From: Acidobacteriota bacterium
GTDB taxonomy: Bacteria; Acidobacteriota; Vicinamibacteria; Vicinamibacterales; JAKQTR01
NCBI GenBank assembly: GCA_026393755.1
Contig: JAPKZO010000012.1
Coordinates: 1-45,439, forward strand
Length of the DNA stretch: 45,439 bases
Reading direction: 5' to 3'
Part shown: piece by piece, positions 18,315 through 26,907 of the stretch
Layout of the letters: every line of letters begins with the position of its first letter
Numbering within the stretch: position 1 is the first letter of the stretch
The notes under the pieces: generated by a model
Database searches by the model: none
Told to the model about the DNA's origin: nothing
What the model saw: the letters and a program-made list of their open reading frames with translations, nothing else
Position numbers and translations under genes: made by a program

Positions 18315-19685
18315 ATGCTCGACGCTCTCAGCCATCGACTCCAGGATGTATTCCGCACGCTGCGCGGTGAAGCGCGGCTGTCAGAATCCATTGTCGAAAC
18401 GGCGCTGCGCGAAATCCGCATCGCACTGCTCGAAGCCGACGTCAATTTCAAGGTGGTCAAGGCCTTCGTCGACCGCGTCCGCGTACGGGCCGTGGGGCAG
18501 GACGTGCTCCGCAGCCTCACGCCGTCACAGCAGGTCGTCAAGATCGTGCGCGACGAACTGGTCGCGCTCTTTGGCGACAGGCCAGGCGGGCTGGGCCCCG
18601 ATCAGGGCGGATCGCCGAGAGTCATCCTGCTGCTGGGGCTGCAGGGATCGGGCAAGACGACCACGGCGGCCAAGCTGGGCCGCTGGCTGACCAGGCAGGG
18701 TCGCCACCCGTTGCTGGTGTCGACCGACGTTCGTCGTCCGGCCGCCATCCAGCAGTTGAATGTGCTGGGTCGTCAGGCCGAGTTGAGAGTGTACGACCCA
18801 GCCGGGGAAATCGATCCCGTGAGGCGCGCGGCCGACTCGCTGACCGAGGCGCGGAATCTCGGGTTTGATGTCGTGATCGTCGACACTGCGGGTCGGCTGC
18901 ATATCGACGACGAGCTGATGGGGGAGTTGACGGCGATCCGGGACGCGGTCGGACCAACCGACGCGCTCTATGTCGCCGACGCGATGACCGGGCAGGACGC
19001 GATTAAGAGCGCCGGCGAGTTCAACCGGCAGATCGGCGTGAGCGGGGTCGTGCTGACCAAGCTCGACGGTGACGCTCGCGGAGGCGCGGCGCTGTCGGTG
19101 GTGGCCGTGGTGGGTGTGCCGATCGCGTTCGTCGGTCTGGGTGAGCGGCTCGACGATCTCGAATTGTTCCAGGCCGAGCGGCTCGTGTCGCGGCTGCTCG
19201 GGATGGGCGATGTGCTGTCGCTGATCGAACGGGTCGAATCGGTGATCGACCACGACGATGCCGCGCGCATGGAACAGCAGGTGCGCGGCGAGGACTTTAC
19301 GCTCGAGGACTTCCGGGCTCAGTTGCGGATGCTCAAGAAGATGGGCCCGCTCGAGCAGGTGCTCGGGATGATCCCCGGCCTGGGCAACCTGAAGCAACTC
19401 GGGGCCGCACAGCCCGACGAGAAGGAAATGAATCGCGTCGAGGCGATCATCGGATCGATGACGACAGGCGAGCGCCGGAACTACAAGGTAATTGACGGCA
19501 GCCGGCGTCGGCGCATCAGTCGGGGGAGCGGGACCAGCGTGGAGGACGTCAACCGGCTGCTTCGCCAGTTTACCCAGATGCGGAAGATGTTGAAGGCGGT
19601 CGGCGGAATGGGCGGGGGCACCGGCAACCGCAAGCGGATGCGACAGACCATGGCGATGCTCAAGGGACGAAGCCTGAGAGCGTGA
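18315..19685 (+). CDS. ffh: Signal recognition particle protein Ffh
   Basis: SRP54 homologue that binds signal peptides and 4.5S RNA and targets ribosomes to FtsY. From the ATG at 18315 (MLDALSHRLQDVFRTLRG, the usual Ffh N-terminus) the product is 456 residues. NG domain: GLQGSGKTTTAAKLG, DVRRPAAIQQL, DTAGRLHIDDELM, TKLDGDARGGAAL. The Met-rich M domain from about 315 has LKKMGPLEQVLGMIPGLGNL and the RNA-binding SRRRRISRGSG. In-frame starts at 18264 (ATG) and 18228 (TTG) would add residues not typical of the family. The 4.5S RNA gene is not found here. Confidence 0.95.
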   Translation: MLDALSHRLQDVFRTLRGEARLSESIVETALREIRIALLEADVNFKVVKAFVDRVRVRAVGQDVLRSLTPSQQVVKIVRDELVALFGDRPGGLGPDQGGSPRVILLLGLQGSGKTTTAAKLGRWLTRQGRHPLLVSTDVRRPAAIQQLNVLGRQAELRVYDPAGEIDPVRRAADSLTEARNLGFDVVIVDTAGRLHIDDELMGELTAIRDAVGPTDALYVADAMTGQDAIKSAGEFNRQIGVSGVVLTKLDGDARGGAALSVVAVVGVPIAFVGLGERLDDLELFQAERLVSRLLGMGDVLSLIERVESVIDHDDAARMEQQVRGEDFTLEDFRAQLRMLKKMGPLEQVLGMIPGLGNLKQLGAAQPDEKEMNRVEAIIGSMTTGERRNYKVIDGSRRRRISRGSGTSVEDVNRLLRQFTQMRKMLKAVGGMGGGTGNRKRMRQTMAMLKGRSLRA

Positions 19686-19724
19686 ACTGAGAGGGGCCGA
19701 TCCGGCTCCGGGTGAAGGAGAGAC

Positions 19725-20003
19725 ATGTTAGCGATTCGTATGACCAGAATTGGCTCGAACAAACGACCGACGTTCCGCGTGGTCGTCACTGAGGCGCGTT
19801 CGCCCCGCGACGGCCGGGTGGTGGAGACCCTGGGGTTCTACAACCCCAAGACCAAGCCCGCCACGCTCAAGGTGGATCGTGAGCGGCTGACGCACTGGCT
19901 GACCGTCGGCGCGCAGCCAAGCAGCACGGTCAAGAGCCTGATGAAGAAGTACCAGGAGCCGCCGGTCGAGGCGAAGGCCGCGGCCGCGCCGACCGCGCTG
20001 TGA
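19725..20003 (+). CDS. rpsP: 30S ribosomal protein S16
   Basis: Small-subunit assembly protein, 92 residues with the canonical start MLAIRMTRIGSNKRPTFRVV and the VETLGFYNPKT segment; the Ala-rich tail is variable in the family. AAGGAG lies 7 nt before the ATG. It opens the widespread rpsP-khpA-rimM-trmD-rplS order and overlaps khpA through a GTGA. Confidence 0.97.
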   Translation: MLAIRMTRIGSNKRPTFRVVVTEARSPRDGRVVETLGFYNPKTKPATLKVDRERLTHWLTVGAQPSSTVKSLMKKYQEPPVEAKAAAAPTAL

Positions 20004-20254
20004 GCCACGCGCGCGACGTCGCCGAAGTCCTGCTCAAGGCGCTCGTCGATGAGCCTGACCAGGTGCGTGTCACCGAAACCGACCAGCGGGGCACCGCCGT
20101 CGTCGAGGTGTTCGTGGCCGACGGCGACATGGGGCGCGTCATCGGCCGGCAGGGCCGGACCGCGACCGCCATCCGCACGCTCGTGACCGCGACGGCCGAT
20201 CGCGACGCGCAGCGCGTCTCGGTGGAGTTTCGCGACCCGCACGGTCGCCGGTAG
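20000..20254 (+). CDS. khpA: KH-domain RNA-binding protein KhpA
   Basis: An 84-residue single KH-domain protein (YlqC/KhpA) that binds RNA, usually as a partner of KhpB/Jag. The KH signature GRVIGRQGRTATAIRTLV is at about residues 45-62. The GTG start at 20000 overlaps the rpsP stop. Its place between rpsP and rimM is conserved in many phyla. Confidence 0.94.
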   Translation: MSHARDVAEVLLKALVDEPDQVRVTETDQRGTAVVEVFVADGDMGRVIGRQGRTATAIRTLVTATADRDAQRVSVEFRDPHGRR

Positions 20255-20260
20255 GCCGGG

Positions 20261-20833
20261 ATGGCTGCCGCCGGATGGGACAGCCTGGTCGTCGTCGCCC
20301 GTGTGGCCCGTCCCCATGGCCTCCGCGGCGAGGTGGTCCTGTTCTCTGAAACCGACTTCCCGGAGGAGCGGTTTCGGCGGGGCGGGCACGTGCTGGTGGA
20401 GGATGGCGGCGGTGTCCGGACGTTGACGGTTCGTTCGGCGAGGTTCTACAAGGGACGTCCGATTGTCGGGTTCGAGGGAATCGACTCGATCGAAGCGGTG
20501 GAGACGCTTGTCGGACACGAATTGCGAATCGAGCCAGGCGACATGGTGGCGCTTCCACCGGGGTGTTTCTACCATCACGATCTGGTGGGATGCCGCGTCG
20601 AGACGGTCGAGGGAAACGAGGTTGGCACGGTGACTCGGGTCGATGGCGCGGGTGGCGCGAGCCGGCTGACCGTGGAGGGACCGGCGGGGGAGCAACTGGT
20701 TCCGCTGGTCGATGCGATCTGCAGGCAGATCGATCCTGAGGCCAGACGGATCGTGATTGCGCCGCCCGAGGGACTGCTGGACCTCAACCGGGTCCGCGGG
20801 CACCGGCGGGCGCGGCGGGGCGGCCGGACGTGA
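20261..20833 (+). CDS. rimM: 16S rRNA processing protein RimM
   Basis: 30S maturation factor that binds S19 and the 16S 3' domain. 190 residues: N-terminal RimM barrel (about 8-90: [35 protein letters not shown]) and C-terminal PRC-barrel (about 100-175: [18 protein letters not shown] near the end). The basic tail RRARRGGRT overlaps trmD. Standard operon position. Confidence 0.95.
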   Translation: MAAAGWDSLVVVARVARPHGLRGEVVLFSETDFPEERFRRGGHVLVEDGGGVRTLTVRSARFYKGRPIVGFEGIDSIEAVETLVGHELRIEPGDMVALPPGCFYHHDLVGCRVETVEGNEVGTVTRVDGAGGASRLTVEGPAGEQLVPLVDAICRQIDPEARRIVIAPPEGLLDLNRVRGHRRARRGGRT

Positions 20834-21585
20834 GATTCGACCTCGTCACGATCTTCCCGCGCCTGTGCGACGGGCCGCTCGGTGCGGGGATCGTTGGACG
20901 CGCGATCGAGCGGGGCCTGGTCGATGTGCGGGTGCACGATCTGCGCGATCACACGACTGATCGGCATCGGAGCGTGGACGATGTGCCGTACGGCGGCGGT
21001 CCGGGGATGGTGTTCAAGCCCGAACCGTTGTTTGCCGCCGTCGACGCCATCCGGGCGCAGGGCGGCGAACCCGACGCGGTGATTCTGACCTCGCCCCAGG
21101 GGAAGACGTTCACCCAGGCCGAGGCGGCGAGGCTGGCGGGGATGCGCCACGTGGTGCTGTTGTGCGGGAGGTACGAGGGCGTCGACGATCGGGTGCGCGA
21201 GGGCCTGGCCACCGAGGAGTTGTCGATCGGCGATTACGTGCTCTCGGGTGGCGAACTGCCCGCCCTGGTGATCGTCGATGCGGTGGTGCGGCTGCTGCCG
21301 GGTGCGGTGGGCGACGAGGAGTCTGTCGAGGCCGATTCGTTTACGCGGGGACTGCTGGATTTTCCCGTGTTTACGCGGCCGGCGGAGTGTCGAGGGATGG
21401 CGGTGCCCGACGTGCTGATGTCGGGTCATCATGCCGAGATCAAGCGTTGGCGCAAGCGCGAGGCGCTGCGACGGACGCTGGTGTCGCGGCCAGAGCTGCT
21501 GGCGGGCGCCGAGTTGGACAGCGAAGAGCGCGAGATGCTGCGCGCGTTGATGGAAGAGAGAGGAGCCGAGTATGGGCGCGATTGA
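20830..21585 (+). CDS. trmD: tRNA (guanine-N1)-methyltransferase TrmD
   Basis: SPOUT methyltransferase forming m1G37 in tRNAs. The 251-residue product starts at a GTG overlapping rimM. Motifs: [42 protein letters not shown], the knot residues [12 protein letters not shown] and [13 protein letters not shown], and the C-terminal [18 protein letters not shown]. All look intact. The end overlaps rplS by 14 nt. Confidence 0.97.
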   Translation: MRFDLVTIFPRLCDGPLGAGIVGRAIERGLVDVRVHDLRDHTTDRHRSVDDVPYGGGPGMVFKPEPLFAAVDAIRAQGGEPDAVILTSPQGKTFTQAEAARLAGMRHVVLLCGRYEGVDDRVREGLATEELSIGDYVLSGGELPALVIVDAVVRLLPGAVGDEESVEADSFTRGLLDFPVFTRPAECRGMAVPDVLMSGHHAEIKRWRKREALRRTLVSRPELLAGAELDSEEREMLRALMEERGAEYGRD

Positions 21586-21919
21586 AACGGTGGAACAGAA
21601 GCAGCTGGTGGAGCGGCCGAAGCTGCGGACCGGCGATACGGTGCGCGTGCACGTCAAGGTGCGTGAAGGCGACAAGGAACGTATCCAGATCTTCGAGGGG
21701 CTCGTGATTGGGCAACATCGCGGCGGCACACGTGCGACCTTCACGGTGCGCAAGGTGTCGTTCAGCCAGGGCGTCGAGCGGATCTTCCCGATCCACTCCC
21801 CGATCATCGACCGAGTCGACGTCGTCCGCTCCGCTAAGGTCAGGCGGTCGAAGCTGTACTTCCTCCGCCAGTTGAAGGGCAAGGCTGCCCGGATGAAAGA
21901 GGCCAAGCGGTCGTCCTGA
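21572..21919 (+). CDS. rplS: 50S ribosomal protein L19
   Basis: Large-subunit protein at the 30S-50S interface. 115 residues with [13 protein letters not shown]-type segment ([20 protein letters not shown]), IQIFEGLVI, the [21 protein letters not shown] signature region and the RRSKLYFLR tail. AGAGAGGAG upstream of 21572, inside the trmD 3' end, serves as ribosome-binding site. Confidence 0.97.
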   Translation: MGAIETVEQKQLVERPKLRTGDTVRVHVKVREGDKERIQIFEGLVIGQHRGGTRATFTVRKVSFSQGVERIFPIHSPIIDRVDVVRSAKVRRSKLYFLRQLKGKAARMKEAKRSS

Positions 21920-21943
21920 GATCGTCATCGGCAGGAGCAGGTG

Positions 21944-22591
21944 ATGCGGCGGACTCGGGCCAGACGGACTCTCGAGAACGCGCTGAGGCGGGTCGGCTTC
22001 GTGCACGTGGCCGGAGTCGATGAGGTCGGGCGCGGCTGTCTGGCAGGCCCGGTCGTCGCGGCCGCGGTTCTGCTCGATCCCGCCCGGCACATTGCCGATC
22101 TGGCCGATTCGAAGCTGGTGCCCCCTGCCGAGCGCGAACGGCTGGCCGTCCGCGTCAAGCGGGACGCGATCGGTTGGGCGCTTGGCGAAGTGGGGCCTGC
22201 CGACATCGATCGCCTGAATATTCGGCGCGCCTCGTTTGAGGCGATGAGGCGTGCCATCGCGGGGCTCGTGCCGCAGCCCGACGTCGTCCTGGTGGACGGC
22301 TTCCGCGTGCCCGGTCTGGAGATGGCCCAGCGCGGCGTCATTCACGGCGACCGGCTGGTGGCCTCGATTGCCGCGGCCTCCATCATCGCGAAGGTCTATC
22401 GCGATGGCCTCATGAACGACCTGCACGCCGCGGACCCGCGGTACGGATACGATCGGCACAAAGGCTACGCGACGCCGCAGCACCTGGCGGCCGTCGCGCG
22501 CCACGGATATTCATCCACCCATCGGCGCTCATTCCGTCCGCGCAGTCTGTTTGATAACATGGACCCCGCCACCATGGACCAGTCCCACTAG
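21944..22591 (+). CDS. rnhB: Ribonuclease HII
   Basis: Cleaves RNA in RNA-DNA hybrids and at single ribonucleotides in DNA. The ATG at 21944 is preferred over the GTG at 21941 because AGGAG then has 6-nt spacing; the product is 215 residues. Catalytic residues are visible in VAGVDEVGRGCLAGPVVAAA (Asp-Glu), VLVDGFRVPG (Asp) and ASIIAKVYRD (Asp). GYDRHKGYATPQH is the usual RNase HII segment. The last residues run directly into the next gene, whose ATG follows the stop codon with no gap. Confidence 0.95.
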   Translation: MRRTRARRTLENALRRVGFVHVAGVDEVGRGCLAGPVVAAAVLLDPARHIADLADSKLVPPAERERLAVRVKRDAIGWALGEVGPADIDRLNIRRASFEAMRRAIAGLVPQPDVVLVDGFRVPGLEMAQRGVIHGDRLVASIAAASIIAKVYRDGLMNDLHAADPRYGYDRHKGYATPQHLAAVARHGYSSTHRRSFRPRSLFDNMDPATMDQSH

Positions 22592-24727
22592 ATGGACCGC
22601 GACGACACGCTCAGAAGGGCCGAGAAACTGCTGCGTCAGGGGCGGCTCGACGCGGCGATCGAGGCATATGCCGCGGTGGTCGAGGCGCATCCAAAGGACT
22701 GGGCCACCGCCAATCTGCTGGGCGACCTGTACATCAGGGCCGGCCGCACCGACCGGGCGGTCGCGCAGTACAGCCGGATTGCCGATCGGCTGGCGGCCGA
22801 AGGATTCCTGTCGAAGGCCGCGGCGCTCTACAAGAAGATCGTCAAGATCACACCCGATGACGAGGAGGCGCTCCTGCGCACGGCCGAGATGGCCTCCCAG
22901 CAGGGCCTGTTCGCGGATGCACGCCACGTGCTCCATACGCTGTTCCAGCGCCGCTTGAGCGCAGGCGACCGCGCAGGCGCTGCGGGTATCGCGGGTCGGC
23001 TGGCGGCGCTCGATCCGGGAGACGTGGTGGGCCGGTTGGACGCCTCGCGGATGTTCGCCGAGATCGGCGACCCGTCAGGGGCCGCCGACCAACTGCGGCA
23101 GGCCGGCGACACGCTGGTTGAGCAGGGGCGCGACGCCGAAGCGCTGCGAGCCTGGCGCGAAGCCATGCGGCTGGATCCAGGCAACGCGGCCCTGCAGAAA
23201 CGCGTGACCAGCGGCCTGGTCCGGCAGGGCGAGCTGGACGAAGCGATGGCATCCGCGCAGTCGGTGACCGAGCGACGGGTCGTCGCGCACGCCATGATCA
23301 AGGCTGGCCGCGACGAGGACGGGATGCGCGTGCTCGAGCAGGTGCTCGATGCCGAGCCAGACCATCTGGACACGAGGCTCCAGTTGGCCAGGATGCTGAT
23401 GGCGCGCCAGCAGTACCTTTCGGCGCGCGACCTGCTGACGCCCGGTCTCCAGTCCGGGGATTCCCGAGTCGAATTGGCGTTGGCCGAAACAGATCTGCGA
23501 TCCGGGATGTTGCCCGCTGCTGCGGACATGCTGAGGCACGTGCTGGAGCACGACCCCGCCAGTGTCGACCACGTCGCGGCACTCGGTGCGTCGCTGACCG
23601 CCGACCAGCCCGACGTCGCCTTTGTCGCGATCGACTGCGCGCTGGAGCACCTCGTCGGGCGCGGCGAGTTCGACGTGGCTCTGAAGATGGTCGAGCGGTT
23701 CGTGGCGGCCGAACCAGGTCACGTGCCGGCGTTGGAGCGATTCGCGCAGTTGTGCCGGGACGGGAGCTACGAAGACACCCTGTACCGGATCGAAGGGGAG
23801 CTCACGGAAGCGTACCTGGCGCGACAGCGCTTCGCCGACGCGCTCCCGGTTGCCAGGCGGCTGGCCGGGCTTCGGCCCGACGTCGCTCGCCACGTCGAGC
23901 AGGTGCAGGAGGCTCTGGCGGGGATGGGCGAGCCGATCCCGGTGACACCCGCTGAGTCCGACGGCGTCCCATCGGTGGCCGAGCCGATCCCGACTGAATC
24001 TGGCGGCCCGCTCGACGCGCTCGATGCTCCGGTCCCTTGCGGCGCCGACATCGAGGAAGAAGATCCGCTGGCCGCACCGCCCCTCGCGCCAGACGCCAAG
24101 CGCGAGCCTTCGCCCGACGACGACGTGATTGAGATCGAGCTGGCCGACCTGCTTGACGCGCTGACTGGTGCGGACATGAACGGGACCGCGCTGATCAACG
24201 CATCGGCTGGCGTGGACGCCGCCGGCGGGAAAGGCGGCGAGGACGCCGCGCGCCAGGCCACGCCGTCCCGCGAGGAGGCCGACTCGGCGGCCGGCGACCT
24301 TGACGATCTGTTTCGCCGGATGCGCGAACAGTCGGGTCGCGGGCAGGCGGAAGCCGACGCGACGCGCGCGTACGACGAAGCCAGCGTACACTACAGGCAG
24401 GGACGGTTCGACCAGGCCATTGCCTGCCTGCGTCGCGCCGGCCGTGATCCGATCGTGCGGTTCCGAGCGACGGTGATGCTGGCGCGGATCGCGACCGATC
24501 GCGGCCATGTCGACGAAGCGATCACGTGGTTCGAGCGCGCCGCAGAGTCTCCGGCACCATCGGACCGCGCGGAACGGTCGCTGCTCTATGAACTGGGTGT
24601 CGCCCTCGAACGGGCGGGAGAGCCCGTGCGTGCGCAGGCGGTGTTTCTGGAATTGAGTGCGATCGAACCAGGCTATCGGAACGTGGCAGCGCGGCTTCAG
24701 GCGCTGGCGGCCCGCCTGGTAATCTGA
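22592..24727 (+). CDS. Long TPR protein of unknown function
   Basis: A 711-residue soluble protein starting at the base after the rnhB stop. Residues 1-440 form many degenerate TPR units (AEKLLRQGRLDAAIEAYAAV, DLYIRAGRTDRAVAQYSRIA, EQGRDAEALRAWREAMRLDP). Residues 450-590 are an acidic low-complexity linker containing two near-identical segments with EPIP (GEPIPVTPAESDGVPS / AEPIPTESGG). The C-terminus (about 595-711) is a second TPR block (YDEASVHYRQGRFDQAIACLRRA). No signal peptide, membrane helix or enzymatic motif. Two TPR modules joined by a disordered linker suggest a scaffold. Confidence 0.85.
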   Translation: MDRDDTLRRAEKLLRQGRLDAAIEAYAAVVEAHPKDWATANLLGDLYIRAGRTDRAVAQYSRIADRLAAEGFLSKAAALYKKIVKITPDDEEALLRTAEMASQQGLFADARHVLHTLFQRRLSAGDRAGAAGIAGRLAALDPGDVVGRLDASRMFAEIGDPSGAADQLRQAGDTLVEQGRDAEALRAWREAMRLDPGNAALQKRVTSGLVRQGELDEAMASAQSVTERRVVAHAMIKAGRDEDGMRVLEQVLDAEPDHLDTRLQLARMLMARQQYLSARDLLTPGLQSGDSRVELALAETDLRSGMLPAAADMLRHVLEHDPASVDHVAALGASLTADQPDVAFVAIDCALEHLVGRGEFDVALKMVERFVAAEPGHVPALERFAQLCRDGSYEDTLYRIEGELTEAYLARQRFADALPVARRLAGLRPDVARHVEQVQEALAGMGEPIPVTPAESDGVPSVAEPIPTESGGPLDALDAPVPCGADIEEEDPLAAPPLAPDAKREPSPDDDVIEIELADLLDALTGADMNGTALINASAGVDAAGGKGGEDAARQATPSREEADSAAGDLDDLFRRMREQSGRGQAEADATRAYDEASVHYRQGRFDQAIACLRRAGRDPIVRFRATVMLARIATDRGHVDEAITWFERAAESPAPSDRAERSLLYELGVALERAGEPVRAQAVFLELSAIEPGYRNVAARLQALAARLVI

Positions 24728-24851
24728 TCGCCAGCATCGCATTCCCCGAAGCTCACGTGGGCCGTGGACAGCGGCGCGACGCCGGGGGCGCAAATCGCCG
24801 CGGCGAACGCACTCTCTGGTGCGTCACACGACTCGAGTCGAAAGGACCGGC

Positions 24852-25106
24852 ATGCGCGTCGTCTCTCGCGTGATCGTGATTGCGTATTTTCTGGACGTCG
24901 GCGTCCTCCTGACGCTCGCGCCGTGGTCTGCGCTCTGGGAGCACAACTACTTCATTCTGGCGTGGCCGGCCGTCGCCGTCGTCGCCGGCAACGACTACGT
25001 TCGAGGAGCCATTTCAGGGCTCGGCCTGATCAATCTGGGAGCCGCGTGCGCCGAAGTAGTGGGTTTGATCAGACGTGGGGCAGGGCCCGGTCACCCCGTC
25101 GTTTGA
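24852..25106 (+). CDS. Small membrane protein, hypothetical
   Basis: An 84-residue frame starting MRVVSRVIVIAYFLDVGVLL, with AAAGGAC about 6 nt before the ATG. Two or three hydrophobic segments (about 3-22, 33-50, 58-76) suggest a small integral membrane protein with a short tail. I recognise no family. An upstream in-frame start at 24819 would add 11 polar residues. It precedes the RodZ-like gene by 78 bp; the 124 bp between the TPR gene and this gene show no feature. Confidence 0.55.
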   Translation: MRVVSRVIVIAYFLDVGVLLTLAPWSALWEHNYFILAWPAVAVVAGNDYVRGAISGLGLINLGAACAEVVGLIRRGAGPGHPVV

Positions 25107-25184
25107 CACCGGTGATATCGTTTCCTACCAGTGGGGGCCGCCAAGGCGCCCCGCAATTGCTGCAGGGACTTTCGGGATCAAATC

Positions 25185-25979
25185 ATGCCAGAGGAATCTC
25201 CCGTCGACTTCGGCACGATGTTCCGGCAGGCGCGGGAGCGACGCGGCATGTCGCTTCAGCAGATCGCCGGCGTGACGAAGATCTCGGCTCGCGTACTCGA
25301 GGCGATGGAGCGCAACGACGTGTCGAAGCTGCCTGGGGGCATCTTCTCGCGCGCGTTCGTGCGGTCGTACGCCCGCGAAGTCGGACTCGATCCCGACATG
25401 GCCATCGAGCGGCTGATCACCGAATTTCCTGACGAGTCAGGCAAGGAGCGGCTGCCCTCTACTCGAGAGGCTGAGGACATCGAGGCGTTTGCGAGTGGCC
25501 GCCGCGTGGCGACCACAGTGCTTCAGTTGGTCGTCCTCGCGGTTCTCGTCGTCCTCGCAGTGGTTGCTGTGGTGGAGTGGCGCGCCTGCCGCGGGCCGGC
25601 GGCCTCGACGCCGACAGCGTCGACACCTGCCCAGCCCGCGTCGACGCCCGCCCCGTCCGCGTCGATGCCAGTCAGCCCGTTGCCCGTGGCAGATCTGCCA
25701 CCACGCGCTGACAAGACGGCCGCGCCTATTCAACTTGCGATTGCCGCGCGGGACGAGTGCTGGCTGTGGGTGAAGGTCGACCAGGACGTCGTCTTCGGAC
25801 GGATCCTGCGCGCCGGCGAACGCCTCTTCTACGAGGCCTACGCCAGCGTGACCCTCAAAGCCGGCAATGCGGGTAGCTTGTCGCTGACCATCAATGGCAG
25901 GCCGGCCCGTCCCCTCGGCATGCCGGGCCAGGTCGTGACCGCCACGATTACGCCCGACACGCTTGCCAGCTTTCTCTAG
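25185..25979 (+). CDS. RodZ-like helix-turn-helix membrane protein
   Basis: A 264-residue bitopic protein with the RodZ plan: N-terminal Cro-type HTH_25 domain at about 8-78 (GTMFRQARERRGMSLQQIAG; LPGGIFSRAFVRSYAREVGL), one transmembrane helix at about 108-132, a Pro/Ser/Thr-rich linker (139-165), and a C-terminal DUF4115 beta domain (about 180-264, ECWLWVKVDQDVVFGRILRAGE). RodZ links MreB filaments to the elongasome at the inner membrane. The ATG at 25185 is chosen as the first giving the typical short N-terminus; the frame extends to 25131. A TTGACA lies at 25103-25108 but its -10 is poor. Confidence 0.85.
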   Translation: MPEESPVDFGTMFRQARERRGMSLQQIAGVTKISARVLEAMERNDVSKLPGGIFSRAFVRSYAREVGLDPDMAIERLITEFPDESGKERLPSTREAEDIEAFASGRRVATTVLQLVVLAVLVVLAVVAVVEWRACRGPAASTPTASTPAQPASTPAPSASMPVSPLPVADLPPRADKTAAPIQLAIAARDECWLWVKVDQDVVFGRILRAGERLFYEAYASVTLKAGNAGSLSLTINGRPARPLGMPGQVVTATITPDTLASFL

Positions 25980-25989
25980 CCGCAGCGAG

Positions 25990-26877
25990 ATGGACGCGCT
26001 CTATCAGACGCCTCTGCTCGATTGCGTGCGGCGAGGCGAGGTGGCCGCCGACATCCGCATGCTGGCCGCGCAGGGAGTGCTGGCGCCTCGGCCACTGGAG
26101 CAACTGGCGCTGCTGGCGTGGCTCGTGCGCGACACGGACCCAGCCATTCGCCACGCGGCCGAGACAACCCTCAGCCGCATCCCGCTCTCAATGCTGGCCA
26201 GGTTTCTCACCAACCCGGACATGCCCGACGACCTGCTGGACTTCTTTGCCGGGCGCGGCATCGTTCCGGATGAGTCAGCAAGCGGCGTCGAAGATCCTGA
26301 GCTATTTGCGGCTGAGGATCGGTACGAGCTGGAGAAAGACGCGGCTCTCGATGAGCGAGAAGAGCCTGAACTGTTTGCGGTTGAGGCTCGGGACGAACCG
26401 CAGGAAGACCCCGTTCTCGACGAGCGAAATGAAGCCGCAACCGGCGAGGGCGCACAACGGCTCTCGACGATACAGCGGCTGTCCGCGATGTCGGTCACGG
26501 AGAAGATGAAGGCCGCGATGCGCGGCAACCGGGAGGCGCGATCGCTGCTCATCCGCGATTCCAACAAGCTCGTGTCGATTGCCGTGCTCGCCAGCCCCCG
26601 CCTCACCGAGCAGGAAGTGGAGACCTACGCCAGGATGGCCAGCATGTCGGAGGACGTCCTGCGGGTGATCGGCACGACGCGCGCGTGGATAAAGAACTAC
26701 GTGATCGTCCGAGCGCTGACGTCCAATCCAAAGACGCCGATTGCCCTGTCGATGGGAATGGTCAACCGGCTACTCGAGAAGGATGTGAAGGCGCTGGCCG
26801 CCGATCGCAATATCGCGGAACCGGTGAAGGCGCTGGCAAGGAAGATGATGCAAGCCGGCCAGTCGAGAAAGCGTTAG
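25990..26877 (+). CDS. Unrecognised helical protein with internal duplication
   Basis: A 295-residue soluble, largely helical protein. The N-terminal part (about 1-90) looks HEAT-like (LEQLALLAWLVRDTDPAIRHA; LARFLTNPDMPDDLLDFFA). Residues 101-147 are two tandem 23-residue acidic units with core PELFA and LDER. The C-terminal part (about 165-290) has further repeats (VSIAVLASPRLTEQEVETYA; SNPKTPIALSMGMVNRLLEK) ending in KALARKMM. No catalytic motif. The ATG at 25990 is 10 nt after the RodZ-like stop, so they are probably cotranscribed. Confidence 0.75.
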   Translation: MDALYQTPLLDCVRRGEVAADIRMLAAQGVLAPRPLEQLALLAWLVRDTDPAIRHAAETTLSRIPLSMLARFLTNPDMPDDLLDFFAGRGIVPDESASGVEDPELFAAEDRYELEKDAALDEREEPELFAVEARDEPQEDPVLDERNEAATGEGAQRLSTIQRLSAMSVTEKMKAAMRGNREARSLLIRDSNKLVSIAVLASPRLTEQEVETYARMASMSEDVLRVIGTTRAWIKNYVIVRALTSNPKTPIALSMGMVNRLLEKDVKALAADRNIAEPVKALARKMMQAGQSRKR

Positions 26878-26890
26878 GCGGAAGCGGCCA

Positions 26891-26907
26891 GACCCGGCGA
26901 TCGGGTC
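26891..26907. terminator. Short hairpin between convergent genes
   Basis: GACCCG and CGGGTC form a perfect 6-bp stem around a 5-nt loop, lying between two convergent genes and overlapping the GHMP kinase stop codon. It could end transcripts from both sides, but no U-tract is present. Confidence 0.35.
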
